This document shows positions 24,201 through 32,494 of a stretch of 64,000 nt of DNA, one piece after another. This DNA is from Megascapheus bottae (Eukaryota; Chordata; Mammalia; Rodentia; Geomyidae). The stretch lies in contig JANJXV010000013.1 of the NCBI GenBank assembly GCA_024803745.1, forward strand, positions 10,354,001-10,418,000, in the 5' to 3' direction. Within the stretch, counting starts at the first letter, position 1; the number at the start of each line of letters is the position of its first letter. A model generated the notes under the pieces. The model saw only the letters and a program-made list of their open reading frames with translations, had not been told where the DNA came from and ran no database searches. A program made the position numbers and the translations under genes.

Positions 24201-27200
24201 GAACTCTGGGCCTGGGCGTTGTTCCTGAACTCTTCAGCTCTAGGCTACCACCCTACCCCTTGAGCCACAGCTCCACTTCCAGTTTTCTAGTGGTTAATTG
24301 GAAATAAGCGTGTCACAGTCTTTAGAGCTGGCTTTGAACTGTGATCCTCAGATCTCAGCCTCCTGAGTAGATAGGATTACAGGTGTGAGCCATTGCACCC
24401 AGCTTCTGACCCTTTTTCTTAGAATATACAGCAGCCATGAAAAGATCTCAGTGCAACCTTGACTTCTTAGTTTGTGACTGTCCATTGCCTTGGCACTTTC
24501 GGGGTCAGTCCATCTTGGAATTTGGTAGATTTTATGAATATTGGCACCCTTGTAAACCTCTTGGACCTGGTAAGTTTATTAACATGAATGTCTGTTTTTG
24601 TCATTGTAATCGGAAAAACATACTAGTTACAACTTAATGTCCTTTTTCAGTGGAAGCAATGTTCACTGCAATGTGTGAATGCCAGGCCCTGCATCCAGAT
24701 CCTGAGGACTCGGACTCGGACGATTACGATGGAGAAGAATATGATGTGGAAGCACACGGTCAGTGAAATGTATCTTAGTAATTGCTTTACTGTTTTATGT
24801 TAAGCTGTTTTTGCTAGAGGCAGAAGATTATAGATCTTTGTTCTACATGAGATACCCAGTATAAGATAACTATAAATAAACAGTAAACCTATATTTTGGC
24901 ATACTGTGTTGTGATAAGCTGTACTAAGGTTTAAACTGGGATGTTGAACCTGGTGTTAAACCACAGTCCAAACCCGTTTTGCTTTCATTGTTTTTCAAAT
25001 ATGGTTTTACATTTATACCTAGGCCAGCTTGTACTACCATCCTGAGATACAGGCTTATTAACACCACACCACAGGCCTGAGTGCTGCCCCTGAGCTCTTT
25101 AGCTTAAGACTACTACCCTGCTCCTTGAGCCACCACCCCACTTCCTATTTTCTAGTGGTTAACTGAAGATTATAGTGCCTGGGCTGGCTTTGAACCACTA
25201 TCCTCATATTCAGCCTCCTGAGTAGCTAGGATTATAGGCGTGAGCCGCCCCACCAGGCCACCACACCCACTTCTATTGTTTGAGTTGTTCTCTCAAAATC
25301 TTGTTGCCCAGTCTGACCTTGAATCATGATCTTCCTGATCCCTGTCTCTTGACTAGCTAAGATTACAGCAATGAACCATCAGGCCCAGCAGTGTTTTTTG
25401 CCCTGTCAACAGAATTGGGAATGGCCTTCCCAAGCTTAAAGGTAAAATTAGAAGAATTCTGGTGGAAAGAAAATAGAAAAATAGAGACAATTGGAGTGAA
25501 AGAAAAATAGTGAAAACAGAATACAAATACTCAGAAAAGCCTTATAGCTGGAGGTTCATGCCTGTAATAGCTACTCAGGAAGCTTAGATCTGAGGATCAC
25601 GGTTCAAAGCCAGCCTAGGCACTAAAAACTGTGAGACTCTTATCTCCAATGAACTACTCAGTAAAAGTGGAAAGTGGTGTTGTGGCTCAAGTAGTAGAGT
25701 GCTAACCTTGAGCACAAAGAGGTTCAGGGTATAGTGCCAGTCTCTGAGTTTCAAGTCCCGAGGCTGGCAAAAAAAAATAGGAAAGAAAGTAAAGTCTTTT
25801 TTTTTTTGCCAGTCCTGGGCTTGAGCTCAGGGCTTGAACACTGTCCTTGGACTTTCTCAAGGCTAGCACTCTACCTCTTGAGCTTCAGCACCACTATGTG
25901 GGGTACCACTATGTGGGGTACTGAGGAATCGAACCCGGGTCTTCATGCATGCTAGGCAAGCATGCTACCACTAGGCCAAACTCCTGGCCTCGAAAGTAAA
26001 GTCTTTTAGGCATGACTGCCTCCATAGAACAGCCTTTCTACTATTTGAGATTATTTCTATCTTTATTTAACATATTTCTTGAAATAGCTCAATGCCAGGA
26101 TCATTTTTTTTCCCCAAAAAATATGTTCCATTGCGTTCCCAGATCAAAAACCATTCACTGGCAAGGTTCAGTTACTCAGTTTTTCTGTTTATACCTGAGC
26201 CATACCTCTAGACTAGCATTTTTCTGGCTAATTGGAGTCTCATGGGCTTTTCTACTTGGGCTGACTTAGAATTTAACTCCTCTAGGTCTACCTCCTGAGC
26301 ACTTATTACAGGTGTGAGCCACTGGGTGCCTGTACTGTCTTGTAGCTGAAGGAAGGTGTTACTCTCTTTCTTTTCCCCACTGGAATTAAATGCACCTGTC
26401 TAGATATCCAAAGCTCTTCCCCTCTTTAAGTCCCTGGCCTAAGACATCCTCATTTCTGGGGTTCTCCATTTTTTTTTTTTTTTTTTTTTTTTTTTGCCAG
26501 TCCTGGTCTTGAGCTCAGGGCTTGAGCATTGTCCTTGGACTTTCTCAAGGCAGCACTCTACTACTTGAGCCTCAATACCACTTCCAGCTTTTTGCTATGT
26601 ATGTGGATTACCAAGGAATCGAGCCCGGGTCTTCATGCATGCTAGGCAAGCACTCTACCACTAGGCCAAACTCCTAGCCCCTGGGGTTCTCCTTTTTATA
26701 CCTTATTTATTTTTGTGTGTTTTGTAGAATTTCAAATTTTTTAATGAAAGGATCATATATGTTAATGAGATAAAAGTTAAATATTGAATTAATTTTTTTT
26801 GACAGTGCTGGGTTTGAACTCAGAGCCTGAGCATTGTCCTTGGATACTTTTTACTCAAAGCTAGCACTCTGCTACTTGAGCCACAGCGCCATTTCCAGTA
26901 TTTTCTGTGTATGTGGTTCTGGGGAATTGAACCCAGGGCTTCATGAATGCTAGGTGAGTATGCTATCACTAGGCCACGCTCCTAGCCCTTTTTTTTTTTT
27001 TTTTTTTGCCAGTCCTGGGGCTTGAACTCAGGGCCTGAGCACAGTCCATGGGCTTTATCAAAGCTAGAGCTCTACTGCTTGAGCCATAGTACCACTTCCA
27101 GCCTTTTCTGTGTATGTGGTACTAAGGAATAGAACCCAGGTCTTCATGCATACTAGGCAAACACTCTACCACCAGCCCAAACTCCCAACCATTCAAATTA

Positions 27201-30200
27201 ATTTTTGCTCAACTTATAAAAGACTCCCTGAATTTAGGAATAGCCCCCCCACCTTTTTTTTTTTTTTTTTTTTTTTTTGCCAGTTCTGGGGCTTGAACTC
27301 AGGGTCTGGCTTTGTCCCTGAGCTTCAGTGCTCAAGGATTGTACTTTACAACTTGAGCCACAGCACCACTTCTGGCTTTTTCTGTTATATGGTACTGAGG
27401 AATTGAACCCAGGGCTTCATGCATGCTGGACAAGCATTCTACCACTAAGCCAATTTCCCAGCCCCAGGAGCACCTTCTTTTCCATCAGGCCTCTAAACAT
27501 GTCATTTCTGTAGGAATTGCTGTATACTCATCTCTAGGAATCCCTTCTCTATCCTAGATGGCAAGGATGTTTTCTTTGTATCTCTTCAGCTGTGTCTTTG
27601 CTAGTGAACTCTGACAATAGTTACTGGAAGCCTCTTTGAACTGCACCTTGCAAATACATTGTTATCCATTTTATTTTTCCTAATTGTTATATAATAGCTT
27701 AAAAGCTTTCTGTTTCGTTTAGAACAAGGACAGGGGGATATCCCCACATTTTATACCTATGAAGAAGGATTATCCCATTTAACGGCAGAAGGGCAAGCCA
27801 CACTGGAGAGATTAGAAGGAATGCTCTCTCAGTCTGTGAGCAGTCAGTATAACATGGCTGGCGTCCGGACAGAAGATTCAATAAGAGATTATGAAGGTGA
27901 GTGTACTTTTTCTTCAGTGTGAACAAATGACTACCTATGCTAAGAGGGAAATTATAGAGAAACATGTGGGTTCTTTGGAGACTGTAAGACAGAGACTTCT
28001 CAGAAGTAACTATAATATGGGTAGCAAATATAGAATTCTTATTTTTGTTGTTTTTATTTCCTTTTCCCCTCACCACCCTGAGAAAAATACACTACCAGCT
28101 ATAAAAGTATCTGTTTGGCCAAATTTTCTTTCTTTGGACTTGGTTTTAGCTTTGGCATTTTATTTTGTTCCAATTCTAGAGGTAATCTAGGGCCCCACAT
28201 TTGTAGTCCCAAATATTTTTGTTTGTTTTTGATTGGTGGGGCTTGAACTCAGCCTGGGCGCTATCCCTGAGCTCTTCAGCTCAAGGCTACCACTCTCCCC
28301 CTTGAGTCACAGGGCTATTTCCAATTTTCTAGTGGTTAGTTGGAGATAAGAGTCTCATGTGACTTTCATGCCCAGGCTGACTTTGAACCTTGATCCTCAG
28401 ATCTCCTGTGTAGCTAGGATTACAGCATGACCCACCAGTGCCTGCATAAAACTTTTTTTTTTTGTCAGTCCTGGGGCTTGAACTTAGAGCTGAGCATTGT
28501 CTTTGAGTTTTCTTAAGGCTAGAGCTCTACCACTTGAGTGCAGCACCACTTCCAGCTTTTTCTGTGTATGTGGTATTAGGAATCGAACCCTGGCCTTCAT
28601 ACATGCTAAGCAAGCACTCTACCACTAAGCCAAATTCCTAGCCCCCGTCCCAAAATATTTTTTAAATGCTCACAGACAAATAAGAAATGGAGAAAATCAG
28701 GTATAACTGTGATTATGACCCGTATACTATTTTTCATTGTAGATCTGAAATTAGTTTGATAGGGCTGTCTTAACAAAGTACCATAGATTAAGTGGTTTGA
28801 ACAGCAAAAATTGGTTGTATCTTTAAAGACTTAAGAAGTCCAGGATTGGATTCTTTTTTTTTTTTTTGCCAGTCCTAGGGCTTGAACTCAGGGCCTAAGC
28901 ACTGTCCTTGGGTTTCTCAAGGACAGTGCTGTTCTACCACTCGAGCCACAGCCCCACTTCCAGCTTTTTTTCTATGTATATGGAACCCAAGGAATCTAAC
29001 CTGGGTCTTTATGCATGCTAGGCAAGCACTCTACCACTAGGCCAAACTCCCGGCCCCCAGGATTAGATTCTTGAGTTTAGGGATTGGCTTCTATGAGGGA
29101 AGAATCTGTTCCAAGACTCTTTCCTTGGTTTGTATGTGGCTGTCATCTCATTCCATCATCTTCCCTGCCATGTCTGTGTCCAGTTCCCCCACTCCATGGA
29201 AGTAATAGAGCATATAGCCAGGGACATCCCTACATTTTACCCTTAACTATGCTTGACTATGGTTGTATCTGTTGTTACCATTAATACATCCTATTCAATG
29301 GATAATTCTTCATAGATACACAATGTAGGGATGACCTCTCTGTGTATATGTACTTACTCTCTTATGTATATATATACATACACATACACAGATTTGCATG
29401 CATATGCACACAGATCAGTAGACCGTGTGTGTGTAGAATAACTGCTATATTCAAAGCCCACCAATTTAAAGGTTGATTTTATTTAAAATAAAAACATAGA
29501 AGCATCTAGAATTATATAGCAGGGTGCTCTGCCCTAGGCAAGTTGATACCTGACATCATATTTTTATTAAGATACCATTCATGTGGCCCGGAGTTTAGCC
29601 CAGTGGTAGAGTGCTTGAAGACCTGGGTTCAATTCTTCCATACTACATACATAGAAAAAGCCAGAAGTGGTGCTATGGCTCAAGTGGTAGAGATCTAGCC
29701 TTGAGCAAAAGAGCCCAAGAACAGTGTTCAGGCCCTGAGTTCAAACCCAAGGACTGGCAAAAAAGAATAAAAAAGGATACAATTCATTTTGTTTTCAGGT
29801 TCATGGTAATGGTTTCACTCAATTTTCTTGGTAAAGACTCCTTTCCCAATGTCAGGTGCTGGAGGATAACACTTCAACATGAATTTAGGAGAGTCAGAAT
29901 TCAGACCCAAACACTATAAGGAAAATGTAAGGATTTATTTTTGTTCTTTTTTTTTTTCTTTTGGGGGGTCGGTTATGGGAATTGAACTCTGGGCCTAGCA
30001 CAGTTCCTGAGCTCTTTAGCTCAAGGCTACCAATCCTACCCCTTGAGCCACAGTACCACTTCCTGGGATTTATTTTTAAAACATTTTTTAGCAGGTTTCA
30101 TTATGCTATTTTTAGACTTGCTTTATTTTGTTTTTACATCAAGAGTAGGTCTCCCAGGCTGGCCTCAACTAATCCTCCTGCCTCAGCATCCCAAGTAGCT

Positions 30201-30666
30201 GGGGCTGCAAGCACATGCCACTGTGTCTGACTCAGAAATATGTTAGACCAATTTCTTGTGTGTGTGCCAGTCCTCAGGTCCTGGGCACTGTCTCTGAGCT
30301 CTTTTGCTCAAGGCTAGTGCTTTACCACTTGAGCCACAGCACCACTTCTGGCTTTTTCTGTTTACCTGCTATTGAGGAATTGAAACCAGGGCTTCATGCA
30401 TGCTAGGCAAGCACTCTACCACTAAACCACATTCTCAGCCCAATAGACTAATTTTACTTGACCTAAGTCTATAAGGCAGTGAGTGAATCTGTTGCTGGAC
30501 ACATTTCAAAAGAAAAGGCAGATTGTACCAGCAGAGGTGCTAGTCTCTTTCTGATTGAATCTTGTCCTTATTGCTCAGCAGTTGATTTATTTGTACAGAT
30601 GGCATGGAGGTGGATGCTGCACCGACAGTTGCTGGACAGTTTGAGGATGCAGATGTTGATCACTGA
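14671..30666 (+). CDS. CLNS1A: CLNS1A, methylosome subunit pICln (complete, 6 coding exons)
   Basis: Coding exons are 14671-14795, 19271-19407, 23419-23517, 24651-24758, 27723-27896 and 30599-30666. They total 711 nt (236 residues plus stop), one residue shorter than human in the acidic loop. All junctions are GT-AG and the frame is continuous. pICln binds Sm-domain proteins and PRMT5 in the cytosolic methylosome, chaperoning spliceosomal snRNP assembly; an early chloride-channel role is largely superseded. The N-terminal about 130 residues form the family's PH-like fold (LSWLDGSGLGFSLEYPTISLH, EHLYVMVNAKFEE), interrupted by the acidic run SDEEDDSDDDVEP. A second acidic stretch (DSDSDDYDGEEYDVE) follows, then GDIPTFYTYEEGLSHLTAEG. 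The C-terminus GQFEDADVDH is the GQF(D/E)DA-type PRMT5-binding motif. The start is the first in-frame ATG, with G at -3. No lesions. Confidence 0.97.
15181..15438 (-). repeat. B1-like/Geo composite SINE
   Basis: Full antisense copy with a (TTC)n tail, ending GAGCCACCGGCGCTCAGC. Confidence 0.92.
15439..15666 (-). repeat. IDL-Geo-type dimeric SINE
   Basis: Inserted back to back with the preceding SINE. The usual GCCAG at the T-tract is mutated to CCATT; the left monomer carries GCGAGGTGAGC, a donor-like change. Confidence 0.92.
15705..16000 (-). repeat. possible L1 3' remnant
   Basis: Pyrimidine-rich text (CACTCCTTCCTTCACG, CCCTGCTCACAAGTTGCATAG) resembles the block at 31180-31450, so a dispersed element is likely; the family is uncertain. 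Confidence 0.45.
16118..16201 (-). repeat. ID-like monomer remnant
   Basis: TGAAGTTTGAACTCTGGGCC...TGCTAGGCAGGCATTCTACC; no Geo arm. Confidence 0.5.
16255..16530 (+). repeat. B1-like/Geo SINE, internally duplicated subtype
   Basis: The left arm is clear. The right arm contains the GTAGG...AGCTCAG...CCAG block twice (about 16405-16455 and 16456-16498). The same duplication occurs at 42993-43256. Confidence 0.85.
16572..16763 (-). repeat. IDL-Geo-type SINE, left monomer shortened
   Basis: The B-box segment is rearranged; the copy keeps TTTTGCCAG| at 16606 and TAG|GTGAGC at 16750, a potential pseudo-exon of 144 nt. Confidence 0.85.
16888..16974 (-). repeat. ID-like monomer remnant
   Basis: GGGATTTGAACTTGGGGCCTTATGC...AAGGCAGGTGCTCAG; degraded. 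Confidence 0.45.
17529..17736 (-). repeat. IDL-Geo-type dimeric SINE
   Basis: Complete antisense copy whose tail has become (TTTA)n. Confidence 0.94.
17953..17994 (-). repeat. IDL-Geo SINE reduced to its two ends
   Basis: A T/(TTG)n tail, the right end GTCAGTCCTTG, and the left end ACCAAACTCCCGGCC are joined directly; about 170 bp of interior are missing. Confidence 0.7.
18021..18287 (-). repeat. B1-like/Geo composite SINE
   Basis: Full antisense copy ending GTAAGCCACCAGCAACAGGC. Confidence 0.92.
18310..18511 (+). repeat. IDL-Geo-type SINE with target-site duplication and 5' micro-duplication
   Basis: AAAGATGATACTAGA at 18295-18309 and 18512-18526 flanks it. The 5' end GGCCGGGAATTTA is duplicated and part of the A-box region is lost. 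Confidence 0.94.
19271..19407 (+). CDS. CLNS1A: CLNS1A coding exon 2
   Basis: Acceptor TGTTTTTCAG|CC, donor AAG|GTATGT. Encodes SRLSWLDGSGLGFSLEYPT to NAKFE, the core of the PH-like domain. Confidence 0.97.
19423..19523 (-). repeat. ID-like remnant
   Basis: GGGGTTTGAACTCACAGCC...TTGCAAGGCAGTTAGTCC, immediately after the exon 2 donor. Confidence 0.45.
19526..19745 (-). repeat. IDL-Geo-type dimeric SINE
   Basis: Antisense copy with a (GTTT)n tail and intact right and left monomers. Confidence 0.94.
19853..20238 (-). repeat. 5'-truncated retroposon inserted in the L1, itself carrying a SINE
   Basis: Flanked by a 20-bp duplication, TATTCAAGAAGAAATTTTCT, at 19833-19852 and 20239-20258 (one mismatch). 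The non-SINE part (20073-20238) matches 4215-4343. It ends in C-rich (G-rich antisense) tracts. Confidence 0.85.
19866..20072 (-). repeat. IDL-Geo-type SINE, innermost nested insertion
   Basis: Near-consensus antisense copy lying within the poly-A end of the retroposon around it. Confidence 0.95.
20333..20457 (-). repeat. ancient monomeric B1
   Basis: TTATGAGACAGAATTTC...GTTGGTCTTGAACTAGG...CAAATAACTGGGATTA is the standard antisense B1 order without a Geo arm. Confidence 0.8.
20574..20772 (-). repeat. IDL-Geo-type dimeric SINE
   Basis: Complete antisense copy with a T-run tail and TGGCCAG junction. Confidence 0.94.
20896..21137 (-). repeat. B1-like/Geo composite SINE, damaged
   Basis: The Geo arm is present; a second T-run and a TTATAATTATATATG insertion disrupt the linker. 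Confidence 0.75.
21150..21215. repeat. (TG)33 microsatellite
   Basis: Uninterrupted TG dinucleotides, continued by alternating purine-pyrimidine sequence to about 21250 (GCGCGCATGCGCCCGCGCATGC). Confidence 0.98.
21255..21466 (-). repeat. B1-like composite SINE, diverged
   Basis: TTGAGCCATATCTCCACTT, AGATAAAAGTCTC, and GATCTCAGCCTCCTGAGTAA mark the order of a composite SINE. Confidence 0.65.
21852..22101 (-). repeat. B1-like/Geo composite SINE
   Basis: Full antisense copy with a G-rich tail region; ends GAGCCACCGTGCCTGGC. Confidence 0.92.
22283..22622 (-). repeat. B1-like/Geo SINE split by a SINE
   Basis: The Geo arm is at 22283-22395 and the B1-like arm at about 22548-22622; the interval is filled by an opposite-strand SINE. 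Confidence 0.8.
22396..22530 (+). repeat. 5'-truncated IDL-Geo SINE inserted in another SINE
   Basis: Begins at the B-box (AGGCTTGATTCC) and runs through the Geo arm to GCAAAAAAAA. Confidence 0.85.
22622..22778 (-). repeat. B1-like arm with linker, Geo arm absent
   Basis: GATAAGAGTCTCACAGACTT followed by GCTTTGAACCACAGTCC, ending ATGAACCAGTAGTACCTGGC. Confidence 0.75.
22780..22981 (-). repeat. IDL-Geo-type dimeric SINE
   Basis: Near-complete antisense copy with a 17-base T tail and GGCCAG junction. Confidence 0.94.
23031..23219 (+). repeat. IDL-Geo-type SINE, older subtype
   Basis: Right arm reads CTTAAGCAAAAGAAGTTCAAGG instead of the GAGAAAGTCC form; the A-tail is replaced by a C-rich run (23220-23247). 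Confidence 0.85.
23248..23361 (-). repeat. B1-like arm fragment
   Basis: GGTCCTCAGATCTTAGCCTTCTGAATAG and GATTACAGGTATGAGCCACTAG; ends about 57 bp before exon 3. Confidence 0.75.
23419..23517 (+). CDS. CLNS1A: CLNS1A coding exon 3
   Basis: Acceptor TTCCTTTTCTAG|AA, donor CAT|GTGAGT. Encodes the acidic loop SRESLSDEEDDSDDDVEP and the strand ITEFRFVPGDKSA. Confidence 0.97.
23588..23692 (-). repeat. ancient B1 remnant
   Basis: TATAATACAGACTGGCCTTGAA followed by CTTGCCTCAGCCTCCAGTGCT, antisense B1 order. Confidence 0.65.
23941..24147 (-). repeat. IDL-Geo-type dimeric SINE
   Basis: Antisense; a 12-14 bp gap removes part of the AGGCAAGCACTC block. Confidence 0.9.
24155..24404 (-). repeat. B1-like/Geo composite SINE
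   Basis: Antisense; ACCACCCTACCCCTTGAG variant Geo arm; sits directly beside the preceding SINE. Confidence 0.92.
24651..24758 (+). CDS. CLNS1A: CLNS1A coding exon 4
   Basis: Acceptor CTTTTTCAG|TG, donor CACG|GTCAGT. Encodes LEAMFTAMCECQALHPDPED and the acidic run SDSDDYDGEEYDVEAH. Confidence 0.97.
25062..25261 (-). repeat. B1-like/Geo composite SINE, 3' truncated
   Basis: Antisense, without a T tail; ends GTGAGCCGCCCCACCAGGCC. Confidence 0.8.
25262..25393 (-). repeat. ancient B1 remnant
   Basis: TTGTTGCCCAGTCTGACCTTGAA and GACTAGCTAAGATTACAGC, antisense. Confidence 0.6.
25536..25779 (+). repeat. B1-like/Geo composite SINE
   Basis: Sense-oriented copy; GTTCATGCCTGTAATAGC through GAGGCTGGC plus A-tail. 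Confidence 0.9.
25797..25990 (-). repeat. IDL-Geo-type SINE with linker duplication
   Basis: Antisense; the CTATGTGGGGTAC linker is present twice (25893-25920) and the usual CCGGCTTTTT block is lost. Confidence 0.9.
26178..26335 (-). repeat. B1-like SINE remnant
   Basis: TAATTGGAGTCTCATGGGC and TACCTCCTGAGCAC...TACAGGTGTGAGCCACTGG. Confidence 0.6.
26469..26681 (-). repeat. IDL-Geo-type dimeric SINE
   Basis: Long (27-base) T tract then GCCAG; first of four tandemly placed antisense copies. Confidence 0.93.
26790..26987 (-). repeat. IDL-Geo-type SINE with strong splice-like sites
   Basis: Older antisense copy. It has TTTTTTTTGACAG| at 26805 and TAG|GTGAGT at 26953/26954, framing a 148-nt potential exon. 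Confidence 0.9.
26988..27191 (-). repeat. IDL-Geo-type dimeric SINE
   Basis: Antisense, abutting the previous copy; ends CAAACTCCCAACC. Confidence 0.92.
27256..27465 (-). repeat. IDL-Geo-type SINE, older subtype
   Basis: Antisense; right arm has GAGCTTCAGTGCTCAAGG in place of the GGACTTTCTCAAGG form. Confidence 0.9.
27723..27896 (+). CDS. CLNS1A: CLNS1A coding exon 5
   Basis: Acceptor GTTTCGTTTAG|AA, donor GAAG|GTGAGT. Encodes EQGQGDIPTFYTYEEGLSHL through QYNMAGVRTEDSIRDYE, the most conserved part after the PH-like fold. Confidence 0.97.
28214..28446 (-). repeat. B1-like/Geo composite SINE
   Basis: Antisense full copy, slightly shortened in the B1-like arm. Confidence 0.88.
28450..28646 (-). 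repeat. IDL-Geo-type dimeric SINE
   Basis: Antisense; adjacent to the preceding SINE; TTTTTTTTTTGTCAG junction. Confidence 0.92.
28853..29057 (-). repeat. IDL-Geo-type dimeric SINE
   Basis: Antisense; right arm has an extra ACAGTGCTG insertion; ends AACTCCCGGCCCC. Confidence 0.92.
29587..29767 (+). repeat. IDL-Geo-type SINE, left monomer with short deletion
   Basis: GTGGTAGAGTGCTTGAAGACC shows loss of the CCTAGCATGCATG segment. Confidence 0.88.
29948..30064 (-). repeat. Geo arm of a composite SINE
   Basis: Antisense; ends at CACAGTACCACTTCCTGG without the B1-like arm. Confidence 0.75.
30097..30234 (-). repeat. B1/Alu-type monomer remnant
   Basis: GTCTCCCAGGCTGGCCTCAA...CTCAGCATCCCAAGTAGCTGG...CACATGCCACTG; old 7SL-derived SINE. 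Confidence 0.65.
30257..30441 (-). repeat. IDL-Geo-type SINE, older subtype
   Basis: Antisense; tail has decayed; ends about 157 bp before exon 6. Confidence 0.85.
30599..30666 (+). CDS. CLNS1A: CLNS1A coding exon 6 (stop-containing part)
   Basis: Acceptor TTTGTACAG|AT. Encodes DGMEVDAAPTVAGQFEDADVDH and TGA (30664-30666). The exon continues 22 nt into the 3' UTR to donor AAG|GTGAGT (exon end 30688), too close to the junction for the usual 50-55 nt decay rule. Confidence 0.96.
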
Positions 30667-30779
30667 AAGGGCTTTAATCTTCTTTAAGGTGAGTAGCTTC
30701 TGGAATGTGAAAATCAACCTTTTTTTTTTTTCTTTTTGCAGTAATGGGAATTGAACTGAGCCCCTTTTCTTTCTTTCTT

Positions 30780-30987
30780 TTTCTTTTTTCTTTCTTTTTT
30801 TTACCAGTCCTAAGGCTTGAACTCAGGGCCTGAGCACTGTCCTTGGGCATTCTCAGGGCTAGTATTCTACCACTTGCGCCACAGCACCACTTCTGGCTTT
30901 TTCTATGTATGTGGTACCAAGGAATCAAACCTGCGTCTTCGTGCTTGCTAGGGAAGCACTCTTACCACTAGACCAAAATCCTGGCCC
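30780..30987 (-). repeat. IDL-Geo-type dimeric SINE
   Basis: Antisense with a (TTTC)n tail extending left to about 30761; a shorter T-run with GCAGTAATGGGAATTGAACTGAG at 30720-30758 is a separate SINE scrap. Confidence 0.9.
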
Positions 30988-31027
30988 TCAACAGTCATAA
31001 CTCCACCCTCTTTTTGTGTTGTTTATT

Positions 31028-31179
31028 TATTGCCAGTCCTATCTTTGAACTCAGGGCCTGAGCTTATCCTTGGGCTTGCTCAAGGCTAGAGCTCTACCAC
31101 TTGAGCCACAGTACCACTTCTGTCTTTTTCTATGCATGTGGTACTAAGGAATGGAAACCTGAGTCTTCGTGCATGCTAT
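31028..31179 (-). repeat. IDL-Geo-type SINE, 5' truncated
   Basis: Antisense; breaks off inside the left monomer at CGTGCATGCTA. Confidence 0.85.
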
Positions 31180-31450
31180 TTTATTGTTGTTATTAAGGAT
31201 TGTAATTCCATAAGCCAGGTAATGAGTACAATGCTTCTTGAACAATATCATTCTTTCCTTTGCCTTTTCTAATTTCCTCCCTCCTGTCTCTACCCCCTAA
31301 GTTGCATACTTAATGTAAAAAGATTTTATTGGTACTATAGACAGAGGAGTTACCGTTTCAGTAGTTATGTAATAAATGCATTTCTTTTGGTACAGTGCAC
31401 TCTTTGCTCTCCCTAGTTTTTCCTCCCATCCCTGTCTACAACTTGTATAG
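31180..31450 (-). repeat. possible L1 3' remnant
   Basis: Shares the pattern of 15705-16000 (AATGAGTACAATGCTTCTTG vs GATGAATACAGTTTTTCTTA; pyrimidine-rich follow-on). Confidence 0.45.
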
Positions 31451-31456
31451 TTTTGT

Positions 31457-31672
31457 TCTTTTTTTGTTGTGGGTTGTGGGGCTTGACCTCTGGACCTGGG
31501 CACTTTCTCTAAGCTCTTCAGCTTAAGGCTAGTACTCTGTCACTACTGCCACTTCCTATTTTCTGGTAGTTAATTAGAGATAAGAATCTTACTGGCTTTG
31601 AACAGCTGTTTTCAGATCTCAGCCTCCTAGGTAGCTAGATTACAGGCATGAGCCACTGGCACCCAGTCCATA
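31457..31672 (-). repeat. B1-like/Geo composite SINE
   Basis: Antisense; begins with a (GTT)-rich tail and ends GAGCCACTGGCACCCAG. Confidence 0.88.
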
Positions 31673-31800
31673 TAGTTCATTTTTAAGATAGTATCTGGTG
31701 AGTACCACTGCTACCTTTGTTCGCCCTTTGTTCCCCTATTTCTGTGCCCCCCACCTATGCTCTCCAAAAGACAGATAAACAAGACAAAAAGAAAAAGGCC

Positions 31801-32005
31801 TTTTTTGGGGGGTGGGGGGGGGTCCTAGGGCTTCAACTCAATGCCTGAGCACTGTGCTTGTGTTTTCTCAAGGCTAGCACTCTTCCACTTGAACCACAGC
31901 ACCAGTTCCAGCTTTTTCTGTGTATGTGGTACTGAGGATGTGAACTCATACCTTTGTGCTAGCTGCTAGGCAAGCACTCTACCACTAGGCTATACTTCAG
32001 GCCCA
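31801..32005 (-). repeat. IDL-Geo-type dimeric SINE
   Basis: Antisense; the T tail has turned into a G-rich run (GGGGGGTGGGGGGGGG) before TCCTAGGGC. Confidence 0.9.
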
Positions 32006-32180
32006 CAAGATCTCTTGTTTCCATTTTTTGGAGTATATTTCGATAAATGCTATTTGTATGATCAGTGGTACAGTAGGCATTGTGCTTGTATGTTCTTTCC
32101 CCTAAGAGTCTCCTCTTTTGGTCTCACTGTGTGTGAATGCCTAGAGTCTTATATAATTTCTCATGTCCCAGTGCATTTTA

Positions 32181-32475
32181 TTTTTTATTTTAAATTTTTT
32201 TTATTGTAATGTATAGAGGGATTACAGTTACATTCACCAGATAGTAGGTGTATTACTTCTCATACATTGATACCCCTTCTCGTGTTTTTTCTCCATTTCC
32301 TTTTCCTCAAACGCCCCCCCCATCCCCCATGCATTTTAGATCTAGCTTCTGAATATGAGAGAAAACATGGGCTGTTTGTCTTTATGAACGTGGCTTATCT
32401 TACCTCACTTAACATGATTTGTTCTAGATCCATGATTTGTTCTAGATTATTTCCCAGCTTATTAAAGGGTTTTTA
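32181..32475 (-). repeat. L1-type 3' segment
   Basis: 32185-32330 is a third copy of the 4215-4343 retroposon; 32335-32475 continues with antisense LINE-like text (GAATATGAGAGAAAACATGG). Confidence 0.65.
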
Positions 32476-32494
32476 TTTTCATACATGAACAGAA

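Larger units (their letters stand above)
23518..24650 (+). other. CLNS1A: CLNS1A intron 3
   Basis: A B1 remnant and two antisense SINEs occupy most of it; the remainder (23700-23940, 24410-24650) is unique with no supported exon. Confidence 0.8.
24759..27722 (+). other. CLNS1A: CLNS1A intron 4
   Basis: Unique at 24759-25060, 25395-25535 and 25990-26170; otherwise SINEs, including four antisense IDL-Geo copies in the last 1.3 kb before exon 5. Confidence 0.8.
27897..30598 (+). other. CLNS1A: CLNS1A intron 5
   Basis: Unique at 27897-28210, 29060-29585 and 30442-30598; the remainder is SINEs. A TATATATACATACACATACACA patch lies at about 29364-29390. Confidence 0.8.

Noticed and set aside
24437..24637. 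Extra CLNS1A exon before exon 4
   Set aside because: Exon 3 joins exon 4 in frame to give the known pICln sequence, and this 66-aa frame has no pICln similarity.
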